Positions 43,990 to 51,706 of a stretch of DNA of 56,791 nucleotides are shown in pieces. Made by a program: the position numbers and the translations under genes. Source of the stretch: Acidobacteriota bacterium (GTDB taxonomy: Bacteria; Acidobacteriota; Terriglobia; Terriglobales; Acidobacteriaceae); assembly GCA_021836865.1 (NCBI GenBank), contig JAKBHH010000012.1, positions 1 through 56,791 of the forward strand, written 5' to 3'. The notes beneath the pieces are model-generated. The model was not told where the DNA came from and made no database searches. It was given only the letters and a program-made list of their open reading frames with translations. How positions within the stretch are numbered: the first letter of the stretch is position 1; every line of letters begins with the position of its first letter.

Positions 43990-44277
43990 CTAAGCATTCG
44001 TAAGTTCAGTTGATAAAGAAGAAGCGTTCAGTCGGGTAGCGAGCCGAGCCGACGCCTTGACAGTGACCGATCGCCAGTCGCGGACTGAGGAGGGCAGGCT
44101 ATCGGTCCCGGCCAGCTCGTCCAGCCAGTCCTCAGCTGAAAGCTCCGCCTGTTCTCTCCCGAACAACTGTTTCACGGCATTGAAGAATGCTGCCAACTCT
44201 TGCTCCGCGGCCTTGATCCGGCCGGCAGAGCGAGAATTGAGATTTATCGACGATCTAAAACATAGGACTGGATTCAT
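43990..44277 (-). CDS. Small conserved-looking protein of unknown function
   Basis: This 95-residue protein is not assigned to a family. It is helical and polar with an acidic centre (FGREQAELSAEDWLDELAG) and no signal or membrane segment. ATG 44277 has GCGAGGAAT upstream, and it is the first gene behind the divergent TetR promoter, with the epimerase start ten bases beyond its stop. Good ribosome site, context and coding pattern support a real gene. Confidence 0.65.
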   Translation of the reverse strand: MNPVLCFRSSINLNSRSAGRIKAAEQELAAFFNAVKQLFGREQAELSAEDWLDELAGTDSLPSSVRDWRSVTVKASARLATRLNASSLSTELTNA

Positions 44278-44345
44278 ATTCCTCGCCTTTCAGGCTGTAA
44301 GCATCCAAGACCGGAATTGACAGGCCGCCGCGTTCCGCGTAAAAA

Positions 44346-44360
44346 CGGAGATAACCTCCG
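44346..44360. promoter_or_regulatory. Operator 1 in the TetR/reductase divergent promoter
   Basis: CGGAG-ATAAC-CTCCG is a perfect inverted repeat with five-base arms and a five-base centre. An identical pair of arms occurs at 44380-44394. Both lie between the divergent starts at 44277 and 44414, so one TetR dimer per site could repress both directions. Confidence 0.7.
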
Positions 44361-44379
44361 AATCAGTAGATAGGATAAT

Positions 44380-44394
44380 CGGAGACTGCCTCCG
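44380..44394. promoter_or_regulatory. Operator 2 in the TetR/reductase divergent promoter
   Basis: CGGAG-ACTGC-CTCCG repeats the arms of operator 1 with centres 34 bases apart, about three helical turns, so bound dimers would sit on the same face. On the minus strand TTGTAA, 17 bases, TTATCC overlaps this site and is a fair promoter for the reductase operon. Confidence 0.7.
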
Positions 44395-44413
44395 GTTACA
44401 ATTATTTTTGCGC

Positions 44414-44998
44414 ATGGCGAAGAAGAGTTCGCAACCCGTCCCCAGAAAACCGCGTACAGACGCGCAGCGGAACCGCGAGCGCATTTTGGAGACAGCCAAG
44501 GAGGCGTTTACCCGTTTGGGCGCGGACGCCAGCTTGGACGATATCGCCAAACAGGCGGAAGTGGGCCCTGGGACTCTCTATCGTCACTTTCCCACGCGCG
44601 ATGCTTTGATTGAAGCGGTCTACCGGAGCGAAGTGGAAAAGCTGGCTGCGGCAGAGGGTAAATTTGCCAAAACCCTGTCGCCGGTAGAGGCGTTGCGAGC
44701 CTGGATGCTGCTTTTTGTCGATCACATCGCGGCAAAGCAGATCATTGCGCCCGCGCTCAACAGTGTCGTTGGTGGCCCTTCAAAAATCTATGAGGGTTCT
44801 CACGGCCTGATCCGGGGAGCGATTGATGCGCTGGTGAAACGCGCCATCAAGAGCGGCGACATACGAAGGGATCTCGACCCTTTCGACCTGCTTCGAGCCC
44901 TGATCGGTGTCGCCCATGTAGCGTCCGGCCCCGGCTGGCAGCAAAGCGCCAGAAGACTGGTGGACATTCTCGTGACAGGCTCACGCCTAGCCAAATAG
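44414..44998 (+). CDS. TetR-family regulator of the reductase operon
   Basis: This 194-residue repressor has RILETAKEAFTRLGADASLDD, IAKQAEVGPGTLYRHFPTRD as an intact helix-turn-helix and a C-terminal domain of the SbtR-like type (LRAWMLLFVDHIAAKQ, VVGGPSKIYEGSHGLI). ATG 44414 is used; a TTG six bases earlier is possible. It is divergent from the five-gene reductase operon across two identical operators, so its role is most likely to repress that operon until an electrophile or carbonyl compound binds. Confidence 0.92.
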   Translation: MAKKSSQPVPRKPRTDAQRNRERILETAKEAFTRLGADASLDDIAKQAEVGPGTLYRHFPTRDALIEAVYRSEVEKLAAAEGKFAKTLSPVEALRAWMLLFVDHIAAKQIIAPALNSVVGGPSKIYEGSHGLIRGAIDALVKRAIKSGDIRRDLDPFDLLRALIGVAHVASGPGWQQSARRLVDILVTGSRLAK

Positions 44999-45120
44999 AT
45001 CCTGGCTTGCGGACCTGGACCGACGGAATCTGAAGCTGACACCGTCCTTTTATGCGTGAACGGGCAGCCTGGAAATGGCGATCATGTCGCCCTGAATGTG
45101 TCGGAATCCTCCGCGAACAT

Positions 45121-45183
45121 CTGTACAGTTTAGCTACCAAGTCTATCTGTACATATGAACTGTATATATGCTATGCTCAGTAT
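45121..45183 (+). promoter_or_regulatory. MarR-operon promoter region with TGTACA motifs
   Basis: The AT-rich stretch before the MarR start contains CTGTACAG (45121-45128), CTGTACA (45147-45153) and CTGTATA (45160-45166), evenly related half-sites that could bind a MarR dimer. TATATG and TATGCT boxes just before 45180 are candidates for the -10 element. Confidence 0.5.
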
Positions 45184-45636
45184 ATGAGTGATCGACCTGG
45201 CATCTCTTCACCTGAGCGCGCCTCCGCATTGGCGCTGGAACTGCGGACCTCGCTTGGCAAGTTGAAGCGCAAGCTGCGCAGCCAGGCGGGGCACGAAGAC
45301 CTCACCTCCTCTCAGGTATCCGTACTGCTTCGCCTGGAAAAGGACGGGCCTGCAAGTGTTTCGAATCTCGCTCGGGCGGAAGCAATGCGTCCCCAGTCAA
45401 TGAGTGCGGTCATTGCACCACTGGAGGCCGCTGGGCTCGTCAGTGGCACGCTCGATCCGAACGACGGGCGGCAGACCCTGTTCTCATTAACCAAAATGTG
45501 CCGAAAGCAAATCCAAGAGCGCAGAGCGGCGAAACAGGATTGGCTGACAAACACCATCCAGACCAGACTCTCTGCTCAAGAGCAGAAGAAGCTCACGGCG
45601 GCTCTTGAAATTCTTGCCAGGCTCGTCGAGGACTAA
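45184..45636 (+). CDS. MarR-family regulator
   Basis: This 150-residue winged-helix protein has SQVSVLLRLEKDGPASVSNLA followed by the recognition helix RPQSMSAVIAPLEAAGLV and the wing LDPNDGRQTLFSLT. The start is ATG 45184, after the TGTACA-containing promoter; longer in-frame starts would begin inside the promoter. It heads an operon with a hydrolase-like gene, a small membrane protein and an exporter, typical for efflux control by phenolic or toxic ligands. Confidence 0.9.
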   Translation: MSDRPGISSPERASALALELRTSLGKLKRKLRSQAGHEDLTSSQVSVLLRLEKDGPASVSNLARAEAMRPQSMSAVIAPLEAAGLVSGTLDPNDGRQTLFSLTKMCRKQIQERRAAKQDWLTNTIQTRLSAQEQKKLTAALEILARLVED

Positions 45637-45704
45637 CGCTCTTCGCTTTACTGGTTGCATACAACCAATCCGTTATAGAAATCGTCTTCGGGAGAATAAT
45701 TCAT

Positions 45705-46268
45705 ATGTCCCTCACGGCACTCGACTCCAAAACCGCTCTGATCGTCGTCGACCTTCAACGGGGCATCCTCGGTTCCCCGCTCATCCACCCCATTGCGGAT
45801 GTGATCAGACAGACCTGTTCCCTCATTGATGCGTTTCGTCGGCGCCACCTGCCCGTCGTGCTCGTCAATGTCACGGGCGGAGCGCCAGGTCGAACGGAAC
45901 AGCCGAGACGTCATCAGACTCTACCCGACGGTAGGGCCGAACTGATTCCAGAACTAAGTCAGCAGCCCAGTGACATTCTTGTGACGAAGCGAACATGGGG
46001 AGCATTTGCGAGCACAGACCTTGAGGCTCGATTAAAAGCAATCGGCGTTACGCAGGTCGTCATCACAGGTGTCGCGACTGGAACGGGCGTAGAAGCCACT
46101 GCGCGCCAAGCTTATGAGCAGGGCCTCAACGTCACCCTTGCCACCGACGCCATGACAGATGTGCGCCCTGAAGCGCACGAATACAGTCTCAAGCATGTCT
46201 TTCCTCGCCTTGGTGAGACCGGCTCCACGCAGGATGTACTTGATCTACTCGCGAAAAGGAGCGCTTAA
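45705..46268 (+). CDS. Isochorismatase-family protein without the catalytic Cys
   Basis: This 187-residue alpha/beta hydrolase-fold protein of the isochorismatase/cysteine-hydrolase superfamily has Asp 16 (VVDLQRG) and Lys 95 (VTKRTWGAF). The position of the nucleophilic Cys reads ATGTGVEAT, with Gly 128 instead of Cys; a cis-peptide motif GVAT is kept. True isochorismatases such as EntB and PhzD also lack Cys, so loss of amidase chemistry rather than of all function is likely. It lies 68 bases after MarR and two bases before the next gene. Confidence 0.88.
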   Translation: MSLTALDSKTALIVVDLQRGILGSPLIHPIADVIRQTCSLIDAFRRRHLPVVLVNVTGGAPGRTEQPRRHQTLPDGRAELIPELSQQPSDILVTKRTWGAFASTDLEARLKAIGVTQVVITGVATGTGVEATARQAYEQGLNVTLATDAMTDVRPEAHEYSLKHVFPRLGETGSTQDVLDLLAKRSA

Positions 46269-46270
46269 CA

Positions 46271-46600
46271 ATGAACTGGCTACATCTCGTATCCTACTTT
46301 TTCGGAGGCCTGTTTCTGACGAATGCTGTGCCGCATTTCGTCAGCGGCATGATGGGAGAACCCTTTCAGACACCGTTCGCCAAACCTTCGGGAAAGGGTC
46401 TCTCGTCCTCGACTGTGAATGTTCTGTGGGGCTTCGCGAATTTTGTCTTCGCCTATCTGCTTCTGTTGCGCGTCGGAAACTTGGATCCTCGATCCATCAC
46501 CTGCATCGCGCCGTTTGCAGCTGGCGCACTCCTCATCAGCCTCTTTTCGGCACGGCATTTCGGTGAGTTTCACGGAGGCAACACCCCGGAGCGCCCATGA
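46271..46600 (+). CDS. Small integral membrane protein
   Basis: This 109-residue protein has about three TM segments (LVSYFFGGLFLTNAVPHFV, LWGFANFVFAYLLLL, CIAPFAAGALLISLFSA) and a conserved-looking loop SGMMGEPFQTPFAKPSGKG. No family is named with confidence. Its ATG follows the hydrolase stop by two bases, and its stop overlaps the exporter start as ATGA, so it is part of the MarR operon. Confidence 0.8.
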   Translation: MNWLHLVSYFFGGLFLTNAVPHFVSGMMGEPFQTPFAKPSGKGLSSSTVNVLWGFANFVFAYLLLLRVGNLDPRSITCIAPFAAGALLISLFSARHFGEFHGGNTPERP

Positions 46601-47868
46601 GGAATCCGCTCTCCAGAGCTTTCCGCGCTCTGGAGAACTTCAACTTTCGCTTGTGGACAGCAGGCGGTTTGGTATCGAACATCGGGACCTGGATGCAGCG
46701 CGTGGCACAAGACTGGATCGTGCTGACGCAACTGACCCACCATGATGCGACTGCCCTCGGCATGGTCACGGGCCTGCAGTTCGCTCCGCAACTGCTGTTG
46801 CTACCCTGGAGCGGTTTGGCGGCGGACCGTTTCAACCAGCGCAAGCTCCTGATGCTGACGCAAGCATCCATGGGTGGGCTTGCTGCCGCTCTGGGAATCT
46901 TGACGATCTCAGGTTACGTCCGGCTTTGGCATGTCTATGTGTTTGCCTTTGTTTTTGGCGCCGCTGCGGCGCTGGATGCGCCAGTGCGGCAAACCTTTGT
47001 CGGAGAGTTGGTTGGCGACCAACACCTGCCCAATGCAGTTGCACTCAACTCAGCGTCGTTCTTTGCCGGCCAAATGATGGGCCCGGCTGTGGCCGGTTTG
47101 ATCATCGCACAGATCGGCACCGGCTGGGCATTTCTCTTGAATGGGCTCTCCTTCGGCGCTGTCCTGCTCTCCATGGCTCTGCTCCGCGTTCAAGATCTCA
47201 ATGTAAGCGCAAGAGCTTCCCGCGGATCCGGTGGCTTCATCGAAGGACTCCGTTATGTGTGGGCTCGACCGGACCTCCGATCCATCCTGGTCATGCTCTT
47301 TCTGATCGGCACATTCGGCTTTAATTTTCCGATTTTCATCTCCACCATGGCGGTGAATGTTTTTCATGCCGATGCGCGCGGATTCGGTTTGCTGTCGTCG
47401 ATCATGGCGATCGGCACAATGAGCGCAGCGCTTCTGGCTGCCGGGCGCGACAAGCCAAAGTTTGGGACGCTGTTCCTCGGCACCGGAGTTTTTGGCATCG
47501 GTTGCACGCTAGCCGCGTTCTCTCCCGGATACTGGTGGTTCGCTGCGGCCCTCGCGGTGATCGGAGTGGCGACCCTCACCTTCACAATAGCGACAAACAG
47601 CATGATGCAGCTTTCAACCAAGCCAGCCATGCGCGGCCGGGTGATGGCGCTTCGTGTGGGCGTTGGGCTGGGAGGAACAGTGATTGGTGCTCCCAGCGTC
47701 GGTTGGGTGGCAAACCAGTTCGGCCCGCGATGGTCGCTTGGTATAGGTGCGGCGTCAGGCTTCGCCGCTGCCATAGTGGCACTATGCGTGATGGGGCAGC
47801 GAATTCCTCTGGCTGGGCAAAGCGAACTCGCAGAGTCCTGGCACTCACGCGATGCCTCGTCGTCCTGA
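46597..47868 (+). CDS. MFS exporter (EntS/MFS_3-like)
   Basis: This 423-residue major-facilitator transporter has twelve predicted helices. The opening FRLWTAGGLVSNIGTWMQRVAQDWIV, the loop LAADRFNQRKLLM (motif A) and LDAPVRQTFVGELV are characteristic of the EntS/DUF894 group, which exports siderophores or drugs. The start overlaps the small membrane protein by ATGA. It is the last gene of the MarR operon. The transported compound is unknown. Confidence 0.9.
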   Translation: MRNPLSRAFRALENFNFRLWTAGGLVSNIGTWMQRVAQDWIVLTQLTHHDATALGMVTGLQFAPQLLLLPWSGLAADRFNQRKLLMLTQASMGGLAAALGILTISGYVRLWHVYVFAFVFGAAAALDAPVRQTFVGELVGDQHLPNAVALNSASFFAGQMMGPAVAGLIIAQIGTGWAFLLNGLSFGAVLLSMALLRVQDLNVSARASRGSGGFIEGLRYVWARPDLRSILVMLFLIGTFGFNFPIFISTMAVNVFHADARGFGLLSSIMAIGTMSAALLAAGRDKPKFGTLFLGTGVFGIGCTLAAFSPGYWWFAAALAVIGVATLTFTIATNSMMQLSTKPAMRGRVMALRVGVGLGGTVIGAPSVGWVANQFGPRWSLGIGAASGFAAAIVALCVMGQRIPLAGQSELAESWHSRDASSS

Positions 47869-48118
47869 GCGACCGCCCCTGCACTCATCACCGGGACCGA
47901 TTACTCCTCGAAACCGGCTCGTTTTCTCCGATCTGCCGCGGCAAGATTGTCAGTGGACGCCTACGCCCAATGTGCTCATTGAGCGAGGACGCGAAACGAT
48001 TGCACGGCAAGAATCTTGACAGCAATTCACAGCCCTTCAGCACCCCGCCGGCACCCTCTCTTTTCCAAGCATCCTTGCAGGTCATTCGGGTTCTGCGTAT
48101 TGCACGCACAGTTGCACA

Positions 48119-48143
48119 TTGACCTCTGCCGAGCCCCAGGTCA
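48119..48143. repeat. Palindromic repeat, copy 4
   Basis: TTGACCTCTGCCG is identical to the left arm of copy 2 at 37847, and AGGTCA closes the hairpin, but the inner pairs are lost. It is about 10 kb from the other three copies and inside the recombinase-like relic. Confidence 0.55.
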
Positions 48144-48149
48144 GGAAGC

Positions 48150-48240
48150 GAAGAGTATCGGTCAGGTTGCATGGTTGCTCGGGCACGCAAGTTGCCGTAT
48201 AACGGCCCAGCTGTACAAGTGTCCGCTGGGGATCTGTAGA
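48150..48240 (+). pseudogene. Possible tyrosine-recombinase C-terminal relic
   Basis: The plus frame reads SIGQVAWLLGHASCRITAQLY, which resembles the LLGH-x-x-x-x-T-x-x-Y box around the catalytic His and Tyr of tyrosine recombinases. No Arg box or domain precedes it in a readable frame. Assignment rests on this one motif. Confidence 0.35.
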
Positions 48241-48456
48241 GGCACACCTGGCGTGCGGTTCGGCAGATTCCCTCTGACTCCATCGTTCTGAGGCCTGGAA
48301 TCAGATGTGCCGTAACCTGTGCCATGTCGCGCGAACACAAATGCGTCAAATCAATATTTTAGATGACCAGACTGAGGTGCTTCCGTGCGGGCATATTTTA
48401 TAGGTAAGTGCTTGACTCTATATCGGTGGTCCCCGGCGGTTCAACTTCCGATATGC

Positions 48457-49428
48457 TGATCCGGCATCAGTCGGTGCAGGGTTGCGCAATAGCGGGTTTC
48501 TCTATGAGGTGTGGAGGCCCGTGCGCGAAAGGTGTGCTGAGAGAAAGGACACCTTACTAAATCGCGTCCATACTGAAGTTTGACGTTTGTGCGTGGCTGG
48601 CCTCTGAGATCATGAAATTCTCGAAAGTCAGATAAGGGCTCCGCAGGCATCTGCTTCAGGATGCCGACCACGACGCGGTCGCATGCGTGTACATGGTTTT
48701 CAGTTGCCATGCATGATGGAATGTCTTCTCTTTCATGGATAGGTCTATGCGAGCGCCCCTTTCCATTGGTGGGCGCTGGTGTTCATAGGGTACGCCTGGC
48801 TGAGGCATCGCAATGGGCCGGGCGGGTTAGAAGAAGCGAGCAGAAGGAGATGACGATCATCGTGCCGGCCAAGAGAAGAGCGAGTTCACGGAGATGTCCG
48901 GAGTCAACATCGATCCGCTCACGGATGGACAGCTGCAAAGAGAGCATCTCCAAGGGAAAAACATCAAGATTTGCTCAAACTTCCTATACCTAGGGGTGAG
49001 TTTGTCCGCAGTTGGGGGTATGGATGCACGGCAAGTATCAAGACGTTTTTAGGGGGAACCGTTCCCCCGACTTCTCGGATACAAAAACACCAAGTACGAT
49101 CGCCCCTGACGGGGCGGCCCCTGCCCGGCAAGATCCGGAGCTGAACATCTGACCGGCTCTCGCCCGCGCATGCGTGAAGGTCTTATTACCGGGCAGGACG
49201 CAGAGAACAGCGTGCTCTCAGCGTGGACAGACAGGGTACATTTCACAGCCGGCAACACGCACATCAGCCTGTCCAACATAACTTGTACGTGGAGTCCGGA
49301 AGCCTCGCCCGCGCGCGTGCGCGTGAGTTGTGTTGCCGGGCAGGATGGAAATCCCTGGTGTTGACCTCCCGGGAGTAGGGCGCGACATCGGCGAGGATGG
49401 CCATCTTGTGGATGTCGGGATAGTCTTC
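48457..49428 (+). repeat. Long inverted repeat, left arm
   Basis: This arm recurs inverted at 49961-51030. The outermost matched stretch starts TGATCCGGCATCAG. Bases 48785-49107 (323 bases) match 50285-50607 without difference as I read them, while the outer part (48457-48780) and inner part (49108-49428) are diverged with indels. The core contains the palindrome GGGGGAAC-C-GTTCCCCC (49052-49068) and a GCCCC-TGAC-GGGGC hairpin that ends it. Two short GC-rich motifs (49157-49195, 49304-49342) recur in the right arm. Confidence 0.9.
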
Positions 49429-49809
49429 TGGGTTGACGTCTTCGAGCTCCGGATGGAGCGCGGCATAGCCGGCGCCAGGCAGACGGGCAAAGCCCTGGTC
49501 GACCTTGATGTAGGGATCGCCTTTGTGGAAGTCGGTGTAGTAGTCCTTGCCGGGCATCCAGGAAGGCATGGTGTTGGGGATTTCGTTGGCCTGGGGTTCG
49601 AATCCCTCGCGCTGGATGAAGCGGCGCACGGGTTCCGAGTAGCCGAACATCTCGTTCAAGCCCGGGGCGGGTCCGATCCCTGCACCCAATTCCTACTCGT
49701 AGTAGCGGCGCGAGGTGGAGGTCATCTGCCGGGAGCCCTGGTAGTAGACGTCCTTGCCCTTGTTGCGATCGGGAAAGATGTCTTTGGTTCGACACTGCTC
49801 TGAGCACAT
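49428..49809 (-). pseudogene. Unidentified gene fragment in the centre of the inverted repeat
   Basis: From ATG 49809 the frame reads MCSEQCRTKDIFPDRNKGKD onward, to RRYYE, TAG at 49693-49695, then ELGAGIGPAPGLNEMFGYSE and onward to EDYPDIHKMAILADVAPYSR. Codon pattern and composition indicate a real protein (rich in Pro, Gly, Tyr), likely a larger structural or phage/plasmid-type protein, but I do not recognise it. The in-frame TAG replaces one codon. The fragment runs into the left arm and becomes unrelated sequence after PYSREVNT. Part of it (DYPDINKMAILADVAPYSRE) is repeated in the right arm. Confidence 0.6.
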
Positions 49810-49881
49810 ACTCATCGTGTAGTTCAGATCCCGGCGGACTTGACATGTTCGCCGTTTAGGAGTAATGAGTAGATAAGTATG

Positions 49882-49958
49882 TTATTTGCGCTTCTTCCGA
49901 CCACCACCGACAACGAATTCTTCCAGGGAGCCTGGCGCCGCTTCTTCGGCAGGTTCAT
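49882..49958 (-). pseudogene. C-terminal fragment of a second unidentified gene
   Basis: The minus strand reads LDEPAEEAAPGSLEEFVVGG followed by GRKKRK and a stop at 49884-49882. It is an acidic linker with a basic tail, as at the end of a nucleic-acid-binding or structural protein. It is cut at about 49961 by the junction with the right arm. It lies just upstream of the larger fragment in the same orientation, so both come from one operon. Confidence 0.5.
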
Positions 49959-49960
49959 CG

Positions 49961-51030
49961 AGAGACTATCCCGACATCAACAAGATGGCCATCCTGGCCG
50001 ATGTCGCGCCCTACTCCCGGGAGGTCAACACCAGGGATTTCCATCCTTTGACCGGCAACACAACTCACGCGCACGCGCGGGCGAGGCTTCCGGACTCCAC
50101 GTACAAGTCATGTTGGACAGGCTGATGTGCGTGTTGCCGGTTGTGAATCGTACCCGATATCTGCACGCTCAGAGCACGCTGTTCTCTGCGCTCTGTCCCG
50201 CCCGGCAACAAACTCACGCGCACGCGCGAGCGAGAGCCGGTCAGATGTTCAGCTCCGGAGCTTGTTCCGGGAGGCCGCCCCGTGAGGGGCGATCGTACTT
50301 GGTGTTTTTGTATCCGAGAAGTCGGGGGAACGGTTCCCCCTAAAAACGTCTTGATACTTGCCGTGCATCCATACCCCCAACTGCGGACAAACTCACCCCT
50401 AGGTATAGGAAGTTTGAGCAAATCTTGATGTTTTTCCCTTGGAGATGCTCTCTTTGCAGCTGTCCATCCGTGAGCGGATCGATGTTGACTCCGGACATCT
50501 CCGTGAACTCGCTCTTCTCTTGGCCGGCACGATGATCGTCATCTCCTTCTGCTCGCTTCTTCTAACCCGCCCGGCCCATTGCGATGCCTCAGCCAGGCGT
50601 ACCCTATCAACATCGATGCCCATCCTTGATCAGGCGGCGATCACGCTTCTCCATTCCAGGAGGTCCAGGGCTCTCCGTCCTGCCTGGCCAGCCCCGCCGC
50701 GATCTATCGATGTCGTCCCTTAGCAAAGAGGCGTTCGCATAGCTCCATCCCTGAACCAGGCGCCCCTCCCTCCTGCCAGCAGAATGAATACCAGGTACAT
50801 GCGTGCGAACCCGTGGCGGTGGACATCCTGAAGCAGATGCCTGCGGAGCCCTTATCTCACTTTCGAGAATTTCATGTTCTCAGAGGCCAGCCACGCACAA
50901 ACGTCAAACTTCAGTATGGACGCGGTTCAGTAAGGTGTCCTTTCTCTCAGCACACCTTTCGCGCACGGGCCTCCACACCTCATAGAGAAACCCGCTATTG
51001 CGCCACCAAGCACCGACTGATGCCGGATCA
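49961..51030 (-). repeat. Long inverted repeat, right arm
   Basis: This is the inverted counterpart of 48457-49428. It is about 100 bases longer, mainly from extra sequence near 50610-50720 that the left arm lacks. The inner end begins AGACTATCCCGACATC and the outer end is CTGATGCCGGATCA at 51030. An open frame in the core (LQLSIRERIDVDSGHLRELA, then a hydrophobic LLLAGTMIVISFCSLLL) might be the end of a membrane protein, but it has no recognisable beginning. Confidence 0.88.
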
Positions 51031-51106
51031 ATCTCCGCCGGCGCGCACACAATCACCTCATGCACGAAGTAGTGGGAACGATTTCTCGGGACTGATCTCA
51101 GATAGA

Positions 51107-51580
51107 ATGACGAGCATGAACAGGCGCTTAAAGCAGTTCGTTTTCGCTTTCGGTACGATTCTGGCAACGAGCCTTGCCATCCGCACCTTTGCGCAATCGG
51201 CGGAGGAGCAAGCTGTGCTGGCGCCGATCCATGCGATGTTTGATGGCATGGCGAAGCGGGATGCTGTTGCAATCAAGACACCCACGCTGCCGGGTGGCAT
51301 GATGGTGCTGATGCGCGACGGCAAGCCTGCGCGGATGACCTTTGAAGCCTTCGCGGAGCGCGTAGGTAAGCCTGGTACAACACAGATTGAAGAACGTATT
51401 CACGATCCACTGATCCGGGTCGATAACGATCTCGCCGTGGTGTGGGCGCCATTCGAGTTTGTAGTCGATGGAAAGGTCGATCACTGCGGAACAGACCTAT
51501 TCAATCTGGTTCGCGTAGACGAAAGATGGATGATCGCGAGCGTCGCCGATACCGGCACGAAGACCTGCTCCGTGAAATGA
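51107..51580 (+). CDS. Secreted NTF2/SnoaL-like protein (DUF4440-like)
   Basis: This 157-residue protein begins with a signal peptide (NRRLKQFVFAFGTILATSLA, IRTFAQS). The mature part has the NTF2-like cone fold pattern: AVLAPIHAMFDGMAKRDAVA, VDNDLAVVWAPFEFVVDGK, and HCGTDLFNLVRVDERWMIAS. Such proteins bind small ligands or act as periplasmic accessory factors; no enzymatic role can be claimed. ATG 51107 and ATG 51116 are both possible. It lies 77 bases outside the right arm of the inverted repeat. Confidence 0.8.
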   Translation: MTSMNRRLKQFVFAFGTILATSLAIRTFAQSAEEQAVLAPIHAMFDGMAKRDAVAIKTPTLPGGMMVLMRDGKPARMTFEAFAERVGKPGTTQIEERIHDPLIRVDNDLAVVWAPFEFVVDGKVDHCGTDLFNLVRVDERWMIASVADTGTKTCSVK

Positions 51581-51706
51581 AGGCTTGCGCTCCAGGAAGC
51601 GCAGCACGAATTGACACTACTGACAAGAACGGCATTTGCGGGGAGTGATTGGTATATTCCAGCGCTCCGTTGGCTTTCTCGGTCTCTGGCGAGCCCTTCT
51701 CCTGAA

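Larger units (their letters stand above)
47869..48456. other. Non-coding DNA left of the long inverted repeat
   Basis: No intact gene is seen. It holds the fourth palindromic repeat (48119-48143) and a possible recombinase relic (48150-48240). An in-frame stretch on the plus strand reads IGQVAWLLGHASCRITAQLY, but it lacks the rest of a recombinase. Confidence 0.5.

Noticed and set aside
49595-49625. GGGTTCGAATCCC as a tRNA T-arm remnant and second attachment site
   Set aside because: It is codon sequence of the fragment protein (QREGFEPQAN on the minus strand) and the surrounding bases do not match the 3' end of tRNA-Val.
49157-50236. Short repeats in the arms as a CRISPR array
   Set aside because: Only two copies per arm, about 145 bases apart, with imperfect repeats and no cas gene anywhere in the window.
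48457-51030. Inverted repeat as an assembly or amplification artefact
   Set aside because: An artefactual palindrome would have identical arms throughout. Here the outer and inner parts are diverged with indels and one arm is about 100 bases longer. Only long reads can exclude artefact fully.
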